This document shows, in pieces, positions 8,358-16,525 of a DNA stretch of 64,000 bases. How positions within the stretch are numbered: position 1 is the first letter of the stretch; each line of letters opens with the position of its first letter. The position numbers and the translations under genes were made by a program. The notes below the pieces were generated by a model, which searched no databases, was not told the origin of the DNA, and was given only the letters and a program-made list of their open reading frames with translations. This DNA is from Pedobacter foliorum (GTDB lineage: Bacteria; Bacteroidota; Bacteroidia; Sphingobacteriales; Sphingobacteriaceae). Where the stretch lies: positions 248,001 to 312,000 of the forward strand of contig NZ_JABSNU010000006.1 of NCBI RefSeq assembly GCF_013266735.1, written 5' to 3'.

Positions 8358-8430
8358 GGTACGGTAGCTCAGTCGGTAGAGCAATGGACTGAAAATCCAT
8401 GTGTCGCCGGTTCGATCCCGGCCCATACCA
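8358..8430 (+). tRNA. tRNA-Phe (GAA anticodon)
   Basis: 73 bases fold as a full cloverleaf. The acceptor stem pairs GGTACGG with CCATACC with one C-A mismatch. The D arm is GCTC/GAGC, the anticodon stem ATGGA/TCCAT with loop CTGAAAA, and the T arm GCCGG/CCGGC with loop TTCGATC. The anticodon GAA reads Phe codons. The discriminator is A, and the 3' CCA end is not encoded. Confidence 0.96.
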
Positions 8431-8434
8431 CTTA

Positions 8435-8462
8435 AAAAGCTTCAGAGAAATCTGGAGCTTTT
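8435..8462 (+). terminator. Terminator after tRNA-Phe
   Basis: AAAAGCTTCAG pairs with CTGGAGCTTTT (11 bp, one G-T pair) around a 6-base loop, directly after the tRNA, ending in T's. Confidence 0.75.
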
Positions 8463-8505
8463 CTGTTTTAAAGCGGTTTTTGAAGTGTTTAAAAACTCTT
8501 TTGGA

Positions 8506-10161
8506 TCAATTTACAATCAGTTCAACTTTATAAAGCAGTCGTTTATCATACCCCAAACACTTTACTAAATACTTACCTCTCCCAATTTTAATTGGAAATG
8601 TATTTTTCTTAGTAGGAATTACTTTTACAAAAATGGGCGTTACGGTAGAATCAATTACATAATTTGCATGGTTATAAATCGAAAACGCTGCTACACTGTC
8701 TTTTTTAGACGATAAATCCGGAATATCAATTTTAATCCCTTTAACCTCTCCAGTTGCAGGAAAACCTATTGGTTTGTTTTGCATATTTATGTTATTCCAG
8801 ATTACCAGATCAGTTCCAGTCTTTAAATCTTCACCTGAATAAAGGAAAACATCTTCCATATTATTTGTCTCCAAACTCTTACATGAGCTTGTCATCAATG
8901 TAGTCTGATCAATTGTAAGAGGGTCTATTCCGGTCATCTCCTTAAAAAAAGCTGCCATTTTTTTTGGCGTTGAGTTTTCTTGAATATGGGCATACCCTGC
9001 CAGCACAACAACCCTGGAATCTTTATTTAATTTAAGCGACTGATCTACAATATTCTGAACCTGTCCCTCTTCTCGGTCGTCTGAATCGGTATCATACCCA
9101 ATAATTTTAAATCCAATCGCCCTAGCTTTACAGACCAGGTTTGAGAACACAGGGTCCCGGATATAAATTCCATCATTAAAACTAACGAACCCATTCTTCA
9201 TTACTGTTGAGGTATCACCAAGGCCTTCGAGTGCCAAATAAGTAAAACCCTGTTTATAAAGCCTATCCAAAAGCTCACCAAGAAAATAAGCATGCTGAGG
9301 CACGTGATGAGCGGTATTAAACATCACCACTTGCTTGTTAACTGTTTGACTAAGTATTCTTGCTGCTGCAGGTGCCAAATCCTTAGCATCTAGATTTTCC
9401 TTTTTAATACCCATAAAAGCCTCTGATGCTTTATTTGCAAGATCAAGATCACCACAAAACGAATAGTAAGTTGCTAAGGCCTGATCTGTGAAATTGCTCA
9501 CGCCATAATTACCTCGCCTTTCAATCAACTTAAAAGGCGTCAAATAGCCATGGTCACTAAACAATTCCTCCGCATCCTCAAAAACATTTAATACAGACAA
9601 CATGCTTTGCCCCTCTTTTATTCGTTTGGCACTATACAACATGATCGTATTGAATTCCTCTACCCTGCCTGTGGCCTTCTCGGATGGCAGATAATAAATT
9701 ATTGATAAAAATCTGTTCTGATCTATGCGGATTAACCCTTCATAAGCATCCCGATTTTTATATTGTATTGTTTTAACCAGAAAAAAGGTCTGACCTTCTT
9801 TAGCATTTTTGTAATCAGAGAGCTGCATGGCACTCGAATTTCGAACTAAACCTATAACACTACAAGTAGCATTATCTTTTCCCTTAAAAGAAAACAAAAG
9901 AGCATCTGATTTATTAATATGAAATTTCTTAAGAACTTCTTTATCCAAATGATGCAGATTAGTAAGTGAAGTTCCAATTCCTGAATTTGCTGTATCTAAT
10001 GGCATATTGCCGTAAAGTACTGCTCCGACCTTTAAGCTGTCATTAAAGTAATAGGTCATAAAATTACTTTCAACCCTCCCGCCTTTACTAAAAGTATAAG
10101 AGCGACATCCATACTGAACAAAAATGATGACCATTAGAAAAACACTGGATAGTTTACACAT
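8506..10161 (-). CDS. Secreted protein with an EreA/ChaN-like domain
   Basis: A 551-residue protein starting with a hydrophobic export signal; the Cys in QYGCRSYTF may be a lipoprotein site, although the lipobox is weak. The N-terminal half is not recognised. Around residues 275-430 the pattern resembles the EreA/ChaN fold: VVMFNTAHHVPQHAYFLGEL with paired His, LALEGL, GFKIIGYDTDSDDRE and VVVLAGYAHI. In that superfamily, His and Glu at these places bind metal or haem, or perform hydrolysis. The C-terminal 100 residues look like a beta domain. It stands alone, convergent with tRNA-Phe. I cannot say whether it is an esterase, a haem-binding protein or something else. Confidence 0.55.
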   Translation of the reverse strand: MCKLSSVFLMVIIFVQYGCRSYTFSKGGRVESNFMTYYFNDSLKVGAVLYGNMPLDTANSGIGTSLTNLHHLDKEVLKKFHINKSDALLFSFKGKDNATCSVIGLVRNSSAMQLSDYKNAKEGQTFFLVKTIQYKNRDAYEGLIRIDQNRFLSIIYYLPSEKATGRVEEFNTIMLYSAKRIKEGQSMLSVLNVFEDAEELFSDHGYLTPFKLIERRGNYGVSNFTDQALATYYSFCGDLDLANKASEAFMGIKKENLDAKDLAPAAARILSQTVNKQVVMFNTAHHVPQHAYFLGELLDRLYKQGFTYLALEGLGDTSTVMKNGFVSFNDGIYIRDPVFSNLVCKARAIGFKIIGYDTDSDDREEGQVQNIVDQSLKLNKDSRVVVLAGYAHIQENSTPKKMAAFFKEMTGIDPLTIDQTTLMTSSCKSLETNNMEDVFLYSGEDLKTGTDLVIWNNINMQNKPIGFPATGEVKGIKIDIPDLSSKKDSVAAFSIYNHANYVIDSTVTPIFVKVIPTKKNTFPIKIGRGKYLVKCLGYDKRLLYKVELIVN

Positions 10162-10374
10162 AAGTCATGTTAATTTAGAGTGATCCCTTTTGCTGTTCAT
10201 TCCACACGCTTTTGCTCGGCTCCCTATTATTCGTTTAACACCAGCCACTTAAAAGTACCTGATTTATAGGCGTTTTCCAAAATTATCTTACGCTGTTCAC
10301 AACTTGGCGCACTAAAAAATAATTTTTCAACGAAATCGAGAAAAGAATTACCTTTCTAACACTAAATAAAACAG

Positions 10375-11535
10375 TTATTCTTCAAAAAGCTCCTTTAATT
10401 TAATTTCGAGTTCTGCACCTCTCAAATTACTTGCTACTACCTTTCCTTTATCGTCAACCAAGTAATTGGAAGGAATTGCTTTGATATTCAATTTTTCGGA
10501 AATCGTTTTTTTCGGATCTTTTAGGTTTACAAACTTTTGCATTTTATCCATATCAACTACAGCCCGCCACAATTTGTCGTTAGCCTCCTTATCTATTGAA
10601 ATAGTAATTATTTTAAACCCTAAGACACTATATTTATCAAAAGCCTGTCTCAAATTAGGCGTTTCTTCCCTACATGGCACACACCATGTAGCCCAAAAAT
10701 CTATCAAAGTGTATTTCCCGAAAACATTGGTACTTTTAATTAGCTCATCGTTAACATTGCTCAAGGAAAAATCATACATCGTGTCATTTTTGCTAAGCTT
10801 AGGAGCTGTAGGATAAATGGTCTTAGTCACTTTTTCCATTTCAGCGATTGATTTATTTATCTGCTTACCTCCACCTGAATTTCTTAGTTTTTCTGAAAAC
10901 ATATTAAAGTATTCTCTTAACTCCCCTGGAGAATACCCTCCTATTAAAGAGGAAAGCCTAAAATGACTAAGTGCTACCACAGAACTCGTATTCTTTAAAA
11001 CGGATGCCAAATTAGCGCTATCTGCTATTTTCATATAACGCAGTCTAACAATTTTCTTATCCAGTTTTTTCAATTCTTCTCCAATATCTGTCTTATCGAT
11101 AACCCCCTGAATGCTATCAGCCTTTTTGTTGTAAAAATCACCTTGCGCTATAAAGGTATTTTCAAATTCATTTAGAGGCCCTCCAGACACTGAGTATTTT
11201 AAACTCCCTGAATTAAACACTACTTCCACATTTGGTTCAAAATAAATGACACGAGATAGGCTAATATCTGCACCTGTAACTGTATCGGCGTTGGCACAAT
11301 AAACGTAACATAAAGGCCAATGACCTATAGAATCCGTTTCTCTATAGATTCCTGAAAAGCTAAATTCCTGATTTTTTATTGGCACTTTACCCAACAATTT
11401 CATTTGGCGATCAAAAAACAAGGCATTCTTAACAGCGTACTTGCCTACAACTTTACCTTTAATTGTATAGGCCTGGTCTTGAGAAATGGCATTTGATGCT
11501 ATAATTAGCAAGATGAATAAATAAAAATATCTCAT
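10375..11535 (-). CDS. Secreted TlpA/ResA-like thioredoxin-fold protein
   Basis: A 386-residue exported protein. A signal peptide (ending SNAISQ) is followed by an N-terminal beta domain resembling DUF4369 (YTIKGKVVGKYAVKNALFFD) to about residue 120, then a helical segment. The C-terminal thioredoxin domain starts near residue 250. The redox motif WCVPC lies in LIDFWATWCVPCREETPNL, and AIPSNYLVDDKGKVV supplies the conserved cis-proline. Members keep or break disulfides in periplasmic or outer-membrane proteins. It is preceded and followed by gaps of about 200 bases and appears monocistronic. The particular client is unknown. Confidence 0.88.
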   Translation of the reverse strand: MRYFYLFILLIIASNAISQDQAYTIKGKVVGKYAVKNALFFDRQMKLLGKVPIKNQEFSFSGIYRETDSIGHWPLCYVYCANADTVTGADISLSRVIYFEPNVEVVFNSGSLKYSVSGGPLNEFENTFIAQGDFYNKKADSIQGVIDKTDIGEELKKLDKKIVRLRYMKIADSANLASVLKNTSSVVALSHFRLSSLIGGYSPGELREYFNMFSEKLRNSGGGKQINKSIAEMEKVTKTIYPTAPKLSKNDTMYDFSLSNVNDELIKSTNVFGKYTLIDFWATWCVPCREETPNLRQAFDKYSVLGFKIITISIDKEANDKLWRAVVDMDKMQKFVNLKDPKKTISEKLNIKAIPSNYLVDDKGKVVASNLRGAELEIKLKELFEE

Positions 11536-11715
11536 AATTGTTTACCCCCAATAAAATTCCGTGAATGATCTTTTTTAAAGAACTAAAAGCTTAGTACTAA
11601 CTTAAAACTATTTATTTAGTTTTCAAAACAATCCCAAAACTTTCTGTTCCGAACCAGAAAATTCTATTTTTTACAAAAATTAACACTTCAATTTTTGTGA
11701 ATTGCAGTAAATCTC

Positions 11716-11723
11716 TAGTTTTG
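11716..11723 (+). promoter_or_regulatory. -7 box five bases upstream of the ATG
   Basis: TAGTTTTG fully matches TAnnTTTG and ends only five bases before the ATG at 11729. Transcription would start at or next to the start codon, so the mRNA should have almost no leader. Confidence 0.55.
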
Positions 11724-11728
11724 TATCT

Positions 11729-11974
11729 ATGAACGCGTATAAAAAAGAATGGATCGATTTGCTTTTGAGACAAAACTATCCAGGTTGGCTAATTGCCGAC
11801 GATCGGAATCACATTTTTATAAATATTCCTGAAGATCAGGATTTAGAAGTTGTAATGGTCGATTTCAAGAAAAAAGTTCGTTCATTATCCCTAAAAATCA
11901 AAGCGAAACCCGATAAATTGGGCTTCTTTATTGGAAACAGTAAAGACAGTAGGTTTTATGAGTTAAACGCTTAA
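11729..11974 (+). CDS. Unknown small protein (81 aa)
   Basis: An 81-residue soluble protein beginning MNAYKKEWIDLLLRQNYPGW. It mixes charged and hydrophobic stretches (VVMVDFKKKVRSLSLKIKAK) and has no signal peptide, membrane helix or known motif that I can see. A good -7 box immediately upstream supports its being a real, leaderless gene. It stands between the TlpA-like gene (divergent) and a repeat-bearing spacer. Function unknown. Confidence 0.6.
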   Translation: MNAYKKEWIDLLLRQNYPGWLIADDRNHIFINIPEDQDLEVVMVDFKKKVRSLSLKIKAKPDKLGFFIGNSKDSRFYELNA

Positions 11975-12350
11975 CATATCGCATTTTTCTCTGCTTATTA
12001 AAGGACTTTTATCTCTATTTTACTGGATGCTTATTCATATTCGCCCTTAAATCGCCTTTCATTTGAATATCATTCGTCTCTGGCCGAACGAAGGGCGAAC
12101 GAGAGTCCTAAACAAGTCCTAAAAGACGCGACTAAATTATAGAGTTAACCCGAAACCCCATTAGGGTTCTATTGAAGTCTAAAGATTAGGGAAAATTGAT
12201 TTTATAAGCCTCCATTTCGGCGCACAAATTTTTCGCAGCTGGCCAGCTTTTGATATCCTGAAAATCTGATATGATTTCAGAATAATAGTCAATATACAGA
12301 TTTAAAATTAAAAAACACAAAACACTCAATCCCTCCCTATATTTACAGGC
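11975..12350. repeat. Spacer with inverted and direct repeats and possible gene debris
   Basis: This stretch of 376 bases has no intact gene. It holds an inverted repeat TTCGCCCTT (12040-12048) and AAGGGCGAA (12091-12099), a local repeat of CGAACGA around 12085-12102, and a direct repeat AGTCCTAAA (12104-12112, 12115-12123). The composition around 12080-12105 is more GC-rich than its surroundings. On the minus strand, 12186-12350 reads as an open frame with protein-like composition ending SWPAAKNLCAEMEAYKINFP, but it runs into the next gene's start without a credible initiator. It may be an old repeat element or remnant. Confidence 0.4.
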
Positions 12351-13043
12351 ATGACAACTTTTGCCGACAGGATTATCGAATTTAATAAGCAATTGGATTT
12401 TAGTGGTTCCCTTCCAAACAACATCAGGATAATGAATCCTTACAAGGAAAATCCACTAGCTCTGGCCTGTTCATCTACCTTTTACAAGAAATATTATAAC
12501 GATAACGAACCAAGACACCTTATCTTAGGTATCAATCCTGGCCGTTTTGGCTCAGCCATGACAGGTGTTTCTTTTACCGATCCGAAAAGAATGGTTGGCA
12601 AATGCGACATTTCATTTTCGGGACAGATGACACATGAACCTTCATCAGAATACATCTATGAAATGATTGCCGCTTACGGGGGGATTAAAGAATTTTACAG
12701 CAAATTCTACATCCACTCTGTGTGCCCACTGGGATTCACTATTAAAAGCGCAAAAAGCAAAGAAGTTAATTACAATTATTATGATAATGCTGAACTTTTA
12801 AAAGCAGCTTACCCATTTATAATTGAAAATCTGGAGAAGCAAATCGCAATTGGCTTCGAAACTGACATTTGTTTTTGTTTTGGAACAGGAAAAAATGAAA
12901 CATTTTTAAGAAAACTCAACAACGAAAAACAATACTTTAAAGAGATCATTGCATTGGAACACCCCAGATACATAATGCAATACAAATCAAAAAACAAATC
13001 TGACTACATCAAAAAGTACCTTAATGCATTCGAAAAATTCTAA
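12351..13043 (+). CDS. SMUG2-type uracil-DNA glycosylase superfamily protein
   Basis: Excises damaged bases (uracil, and for characterised SMUG2 also xanthine) from DNA in base-excision repair. The 230 residues carry motif 1, GINPGRFG, at residues 60-67, where Asn62 is the expected catalytic or water-positioning residue. TGVSFTDPKRM follows, resembling the SMUG TGVPFG element. Motif 2 is reduced to EHPR at 203-206, where SMUG1 has HPSPRNP. SMUG2 was described from Pedobacter heparinus, which agrees with the taxonomic picture. The ATG at 12351 follows a TATATTTA -7-like box by a few bases. It has no operon partner. Confidence 0.85.
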   Translation: MTTFADRIIEFNKQLDFSGSLPNNIRIMNPYKENPLALACSSTFYKKYYNDNEPRHLILGINPGRFGSAMTGVSFTDPKRMVGKCDISFSGQMTHEPSSEYIYEMIAAYGGIKEFYSKFYIHSVCPLGFTIKSAKSKEVNYNYYDNAELLKAAYPFIIENLEKQIAIGFETDICFCFGTGKNETFLRKLNNEKQYFKEIIALEHPRYIMQYKSKNKSDYIKKYLNAFEKF

Positions 13044-13112
13044 TTTTATGCATGCATAGCAATTTGTTTTGGCAGATTTATTTTTAACTTAGCAACACTA
13101 ATAGAAAATCAA

Positions 13113-14408
13113 ATGATAGCACAAATCATATTTATAGCAATTACACTGGCCGCAATAGCCCTGTTTAGCTATAATATCAAAAAAGTTATCCGAAATATAC
13201 AACTAGGTAAGTCGGCCGACAGATCTGATCAGCCTCAAAAAAGGTTGATGACGATGCTCAAAGTAGCATTTGGTCAAACAAAGATGTTTTTCAGACCAAT
13301 ACCTGCTTTTCTCCATCTAATAGTTTACGCTGGCTTTGTTATCATCAATATCGAAGTTTTAGAGATTTTGATAGATGGAATATTCGGATCGCACAGAATA
13401 TTTTCCGGTCTGGGTTTTATTTATGATTTTCTAATTGGCTCATTTGAAATATTAGCCTTTGGTGTTTGGCTTGGTTGTGCAATCTTCTTAATCAGAAGAA
13501 ACGTGATTAAACTTAAGCGCTTCAGTGGGGTGGAAATGACCAAATGGCCAAGATCTGATGCCAATTACATCCTAATTTCTGAGATTTTGTTAATGACTGC
13601 TTTCTTACTGATGAACGCAGCAGATGCAAAACTTCAGGCTCTTGGAGCACATCACTATACCAACGCAGGAGCTTTTCCGATAAGTCAATATTTACAAAAT
13701 CTTTTACCAAATTCTGAGGGAGCTCTTGTTGCCATAGAAAGAGGTTGCTGGTGGTTCCACATCATTGGAATACTTGCATTTTTAAATTATCTGCCTTATT
13801 CTAAGCACTTCCACATCCTGTTTGCATTCCCTAACACTTACTTCTCCAATTTGGAGCCTAAGGGCGAGTTTACAAACATGAAAAGTGTTACTAATGAGGT
13901 AAAAGCGATGCTTGATCCTTCATTTACACCAGAAGAGGCTGAACCAGGACGATTTGGCGCCAAAGACGTAAACGACCTTACCTGGGTAAACCTGATGAAC
14001 GCTTACACTTGCACAGAATGTGGAAGGTGTACTTCCGTTTGTCCGGCAAATATTACGGGCAAATTGCTTTCACCTCGCAAAATAATGATGGACACAAGAG
14101 ATCGAATGGAAGAGGTTGGAAAGAACATCGACAAAACGGGAAACGGTTTTGATGATGGCAAATCTCTTATCGATAGCTACATCAGCAGAGAAGAAATATG
14201 GGCCTGCACCAGCTGTAATGCATGTACCGAGGCTTGTCCTATCAACATAGATCCTCTTGCAATTATTACCGAACTTAGAAGATATGCGGTAATGGAAGAG
14301 TCTCAATCGCCGGCCAGCATCAATACAATGCTTGGCAATATTGAAAACAATGGTGCCCCGTGGAAATATTCTCCGGCCGACAGGTTTAACTGGGCAAAAG
14401 AAAGTTAA
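13113..14408 (+). CDS. Membrane Fe-S oxidoreductase subunit (HdrE/DsrM-like plus two 4Fe-4S)
   Basis: 431 residues. The N-terminal half has about five membrane helices with His residues (AFLHLIVYAGF, WWFHIIGILAFLNYL) suited to haem b or quinone contact, resembling the DsrM/NarI type. The C-terminal part, facing the cytoplasm, has two classical 4Fe-4S motifs: CTECGRCTSVCP and CTSCNACTEACP. Together with the CCG-domain protein encoded 30 bases downstream it should form a membrane-bound complex passing electrons between a soluble donor and the quinone pool, as in Hdr-like oxidoreductases. The electron donor (ETF, lactate or other) cannot be read from this window. Confidence 0.85.
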   Translation: MIAQIIFIAITLAAIALFSYNIKKVIRNIQLGKSADRSDQPQKRLMTMLKVAFGQTKMFFRPIPAFLHLIVYAGFVIINIEVLEILIDGIFGSHRIFSGLGFIYDFLIGSFEILAFGVWLGCAIFLIRRNVIKLKRFSGVEMTKWPRSDANYILISEILLMTAFLLMNAADAKLQALGAHHYTNAGAFPISQYLQNLLPNSEGALVAIERGCWWFHIIGILAFLNYLPYSKHFHILFAFPNTYFSNLEPKGEFTNMKSVTNEVKAMLDPSFTPEEAEPGRFGAKDVNDLTWVNLMNAYTCTECGRCTSVCPANITGKLLSPRKIMMDTRDRMEEVGKNIDKTGNGFDDGKSLIDSYISREEIWACTSCNACTEACPINIDPLAIITELRRYAVMEESQSPASINTMLGNIENNGAPWKYSPADRFNWAKES

Positions 14409-14438
14409 CTAAAATATTAAATCTATTATAGCTTAAAG

Positions 14439-15239
14439 ATGAGCGAGCAACTAAATTTTGAAGTGCCTACAATGGCAGAATTGATAGCTAAAGGCGAAGA
14501 GTCCGAAATATTATTCTGGGTAGGTTGCGCAGGCAGTTATGACGAAAGAGCACAAAAAACCACTCGCGACATCTGCAAGATTCTACATCATGTGGGCATA
14601 AAGTACGCTGTTTTAGGTACGGAAGAAAGCTGCACAGGCGATCCTGCAAAACGCGCAGGAAATGAGTTCCTGTTTCAAATGCAGGCTATGACCAACATTG
14701 AAGTTCTAAATGCTTACAACATAAAGAAAATAGTTACCGGCTGTCCGCATTGCTTTAATACTATTAAAAACGAGTACCCTGGTTTAGGCGGAAGCTACGA
14801 AGTAATCCACCATACCCAGTTAATCCAACAATTAATTGACGAGGGTAAGCTAAAAGCAGAGGGCGGAGAGAGTTTTAAGGGCAAAAAGATAACTTACCAT
14901 GACCCATGTTATTTAGGTCGCGGAAACGGCGTTTATGAAGCTCCTCGTAAAGCGCTAGAAGTTCTGGATGCACAGCTTGTTGAAATGAAACGCTGCAAAT
15001 CTAACGGCTTATGTTGCGGTGCAGGTGGTGCACAAATGTTTAAAGAACCTGAAAAAGGGATTAAAGACATTAACATTGAACGCATTGAAGAGGCTCTTGA
15101 AACTCAACCAAACATTATAGCTGCAGGTTGTCCATTTTGCATGACAATGATAAGTGATGGTGTGAAACTAAAAGATCAGGACCAAAATGTACAGGTTTTA
15201 GATATTGCTGAAATTACAGTCCGCGCAAATGGCTTGTAA
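14439..15239 (+). CDS. CCG-domain (HdrB/LutA-like) Fe-S protein
   Basis: 266 residues with two copies of the cysteine-rich CCG (DUF224) domain. The first has GCAGSYDERAQK, EESCTGD and TGCPHCFNTIKNEYP. The second has HDPCYLGRGNGVYEAPR, GLCCGAGGAQMF and AAGCPFCMTM. In HdrB-type proteins these cysteines hold a non-cubane 4Fe-4S cluster at the catalytic site. No signal peptide or membrane helix is present, so it docks on the cytoplasmic side of the partner encoded upstream. It overlaps the next gene by 11 bases, so three genes form one operon. Confidence 0.87.
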   Translation: MSEQLNFEVPTMAELIAKGEESEILFWVGCAGSYDERAQKTTRDICKILHHVGIKYAVLGTEESCTGDPAKRAGNEFLFQMQAMTNIEVLNAYNIKKIVTGCPHCFNTIKNEYPGLGGSYEVIHHTQLIQQLIDEGKLKAEGGESFKGKKITYHDPCYLGRGNGVYEAPRKALEVLDAQLVEMKRCKSNGLCCGAGGAQMFKEPEKGIKDINIERIEEALETQPNIIAAGCPFCMTMISDGVKLKDQDQNVQVLDIAEITVRANGL

Positions 15240-16029
15240 CAAGCTATATATTGCCTCTTTAAATTCTGGTAGCAATGGAAATTGCTACTATGTTGGAAAC
15301 GAAGAGGAAGCAATTCTTGTTGATACCGGTATCTCATGCAGGGAAACTGAAAAGCGAATGTTGCGCTTGGGTTTATCGATGAGTAATGTTAAGGCAATTT
15401 TCATTTCTCATGAACATACAGATCATGTTCGTGGGCTCTCTACCCTATCGGCCAAATACAATCTGCCTGTTTACATTACACAAGGCACTTTAAATGGCTG
15501 CAGGTTCAATGTCCGCGAGGATTTGATAAGACCATTGTCTAGCACTCAAACTATATCTGTTGGCGCCCTTGAAGTAACCAGTTTTCTTAAAATACATGAT
15601 GCTTCGGAACCACATAGCTTTTTGGTTTCGCATGGAAGTACCAAAGTTGGGGTGTTTACAGATATAGGCGCAGCCTGCGATCAGCTTATTTTTCATTTTA
15701 AACAATGTCATGCGGCATTTCTTGAAACAAACTATGATGATGAGCTTTTAAGCAAAAGTGCTTATCCATATTTCTTAAAACAACGCATTAGCGGTGGTAA
15801 AGGTCACTTATCGAACAAGCAGGCTTTGGATATTTTTGTAAACCATAGGCCGTCACATATGACCCACCTGTTGCTCTCACACTTATCAAAAGACAACAAC
15901 AATCCGGATTTAGTGCATACCTTATTTAGTGAGCATGCCGGTGAGGTTGAGATTGTTGTAGCCTCAAGATTTGTAGAAACTGAGGTGTATACTATTTTCG
16001 AGCAAGTAAGCGAGCATTCATCTTTTTAA
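15229..16029 (+). CDS. Metallo-beta-lactamase fold hydrolase, YycJ/WalJ-like
   Basis: 266 residues from the ATG at 15229, which overlaps the end of the preceding Fe-S gene by 11 bases; an upstream TTG is rejected because it would deepen the overlap. The N-terminus IASLNSGSNGNCYYVG and the metal motif HEHTDHVRG (around residue 63) are typical of the YycJ group, thought to be two-metal exonucleases or phosphodiesterases. FTDIGAAC and LETNYDDELL supply later metal ligands. It is cytoplasmic. The shared operon with the Fe-S complex may be only positional. Its 3' end overlaps the convergent gene at 15992 by 38 bases. Confidence 0.88.
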   Translation: MACNKLYIASLNSGSNGNCYYVGNEEEAILVDTGISCRETEKRMLRLGLSMSNVKAIFISHEHTDHVRGLSTLSAKYNLPVYITQGTLNGCRFNVREDLIRPLSSTQTISVGALEVTSFLKIHDASEPHSFLVSHGSTKVGVFTDIGAACDQLIFHFKQCHAAFLETNYDDELLSKSAYPYFLKQRISGGKGHLSNKQALDIFVNHRPSHMTHLLLSHLSKDNNNPDLVHTLFSEHAGEVEIVVASRFVETEVYTIFEQVSEHSSF

Positions 16030-16474
16030 TAGCCTCAGTTAACTCTGTAAGGTCGTTGGCCTCTATATTTTTTACAGGAATAGACATGTAATCGGCCATA
16101 CTATCTACGTCCTCCTCACTCCTATCGCTATAGGTTTGCACTATTACATCATCGCCTTTGGTGTATAAAAACAATGCTCCGGTTGTGTCTGTTTTCTGAT
16201 AGTCCAGATCTCTGAATTTTATCAAATTGAAGGAGAAATATTCAATTTTACCGCTCTTAAAAAATCGCTTGTATCTGCAAAAACCACTGTTAGTAACATT
16301 GAGTTCATAATGCTTTATTTGTGAAATTTCAGGTTCCTCGTTATAGTGATTTACAAGCAGTTGTTGAATATAAGTTATCTGTTCATCAAGCAGTTTAATA
16401 TTGGAGAATGCCATAAAAATGCTGCACATTGTCAGTGTGATGCATATTTTCAAGTTTAATGTAAACTTTTTCAT
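15992..16474 (-). CDS. Unknown exported protein (160 aa)
   Basis: A 160-residue protein with an N-terminal hydrophobic segment (LKICITLTMCSIFMAF) that could be a signal peptide or anchor. The rest is soluble and mixed alpha/beta, with one Cys in SGFCRYKRFFKSGKIEYFSF and an acidic stretch (SDRSEEDVDSMADYM). I do not recognise the family. Its C-terminal 12 codons lie within the end of the convergent YycJ-like gene, an unusually long tail-to-tail overlap. Its start lies 51 bases from the divergent gene at 16526. Confidence 0.6.
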   Translation of the reverse strand: MKKFTLNLKICITLTMCSIFMAFSNIKLLDEQITYIQQLLVNHYNEEPEISQIKHYELNVTNSGFCRYKRFFKSGKIEYFSFNLIKFRDLDYQKTDTTGALFLYTKGDDVIVQTYSDRSEEDVDSMADYMSIPVKNIEANDLTELTEAIKKMNARLLARK

Positions 16475-16513
16475 GGCGATAAGTATTTAGCATCTTCAAT
16501 TTAAATATTTTTG

Positions 16514-16521
16514 TATTTTTG
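16514..16521 (+). promoter_or_regulatory. -7 box four bases upstream of the ATG
   Basis: TATTTTTG fully matches TAnnTTTG and ends four bases before the ATG at 16526, again implying a leaderless transcript. Confidence 0.5.
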
Positions 16522-16525
16522 ACCT

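Noticed and set aside
8204-8392. Open frame of 62 codons running into tRNA-Phe
   Set aside because: It overlaps the tRNA, has no promoter or recognisable protein content, and the tRNA is certain.
12186-12392. Minus-strand open frame overlapping the SMUG2 start as a complete gene
   Set aside because: Its only starts lie inside the SMUG2 coding region and there is no promoter; kept only as a possible remnant.
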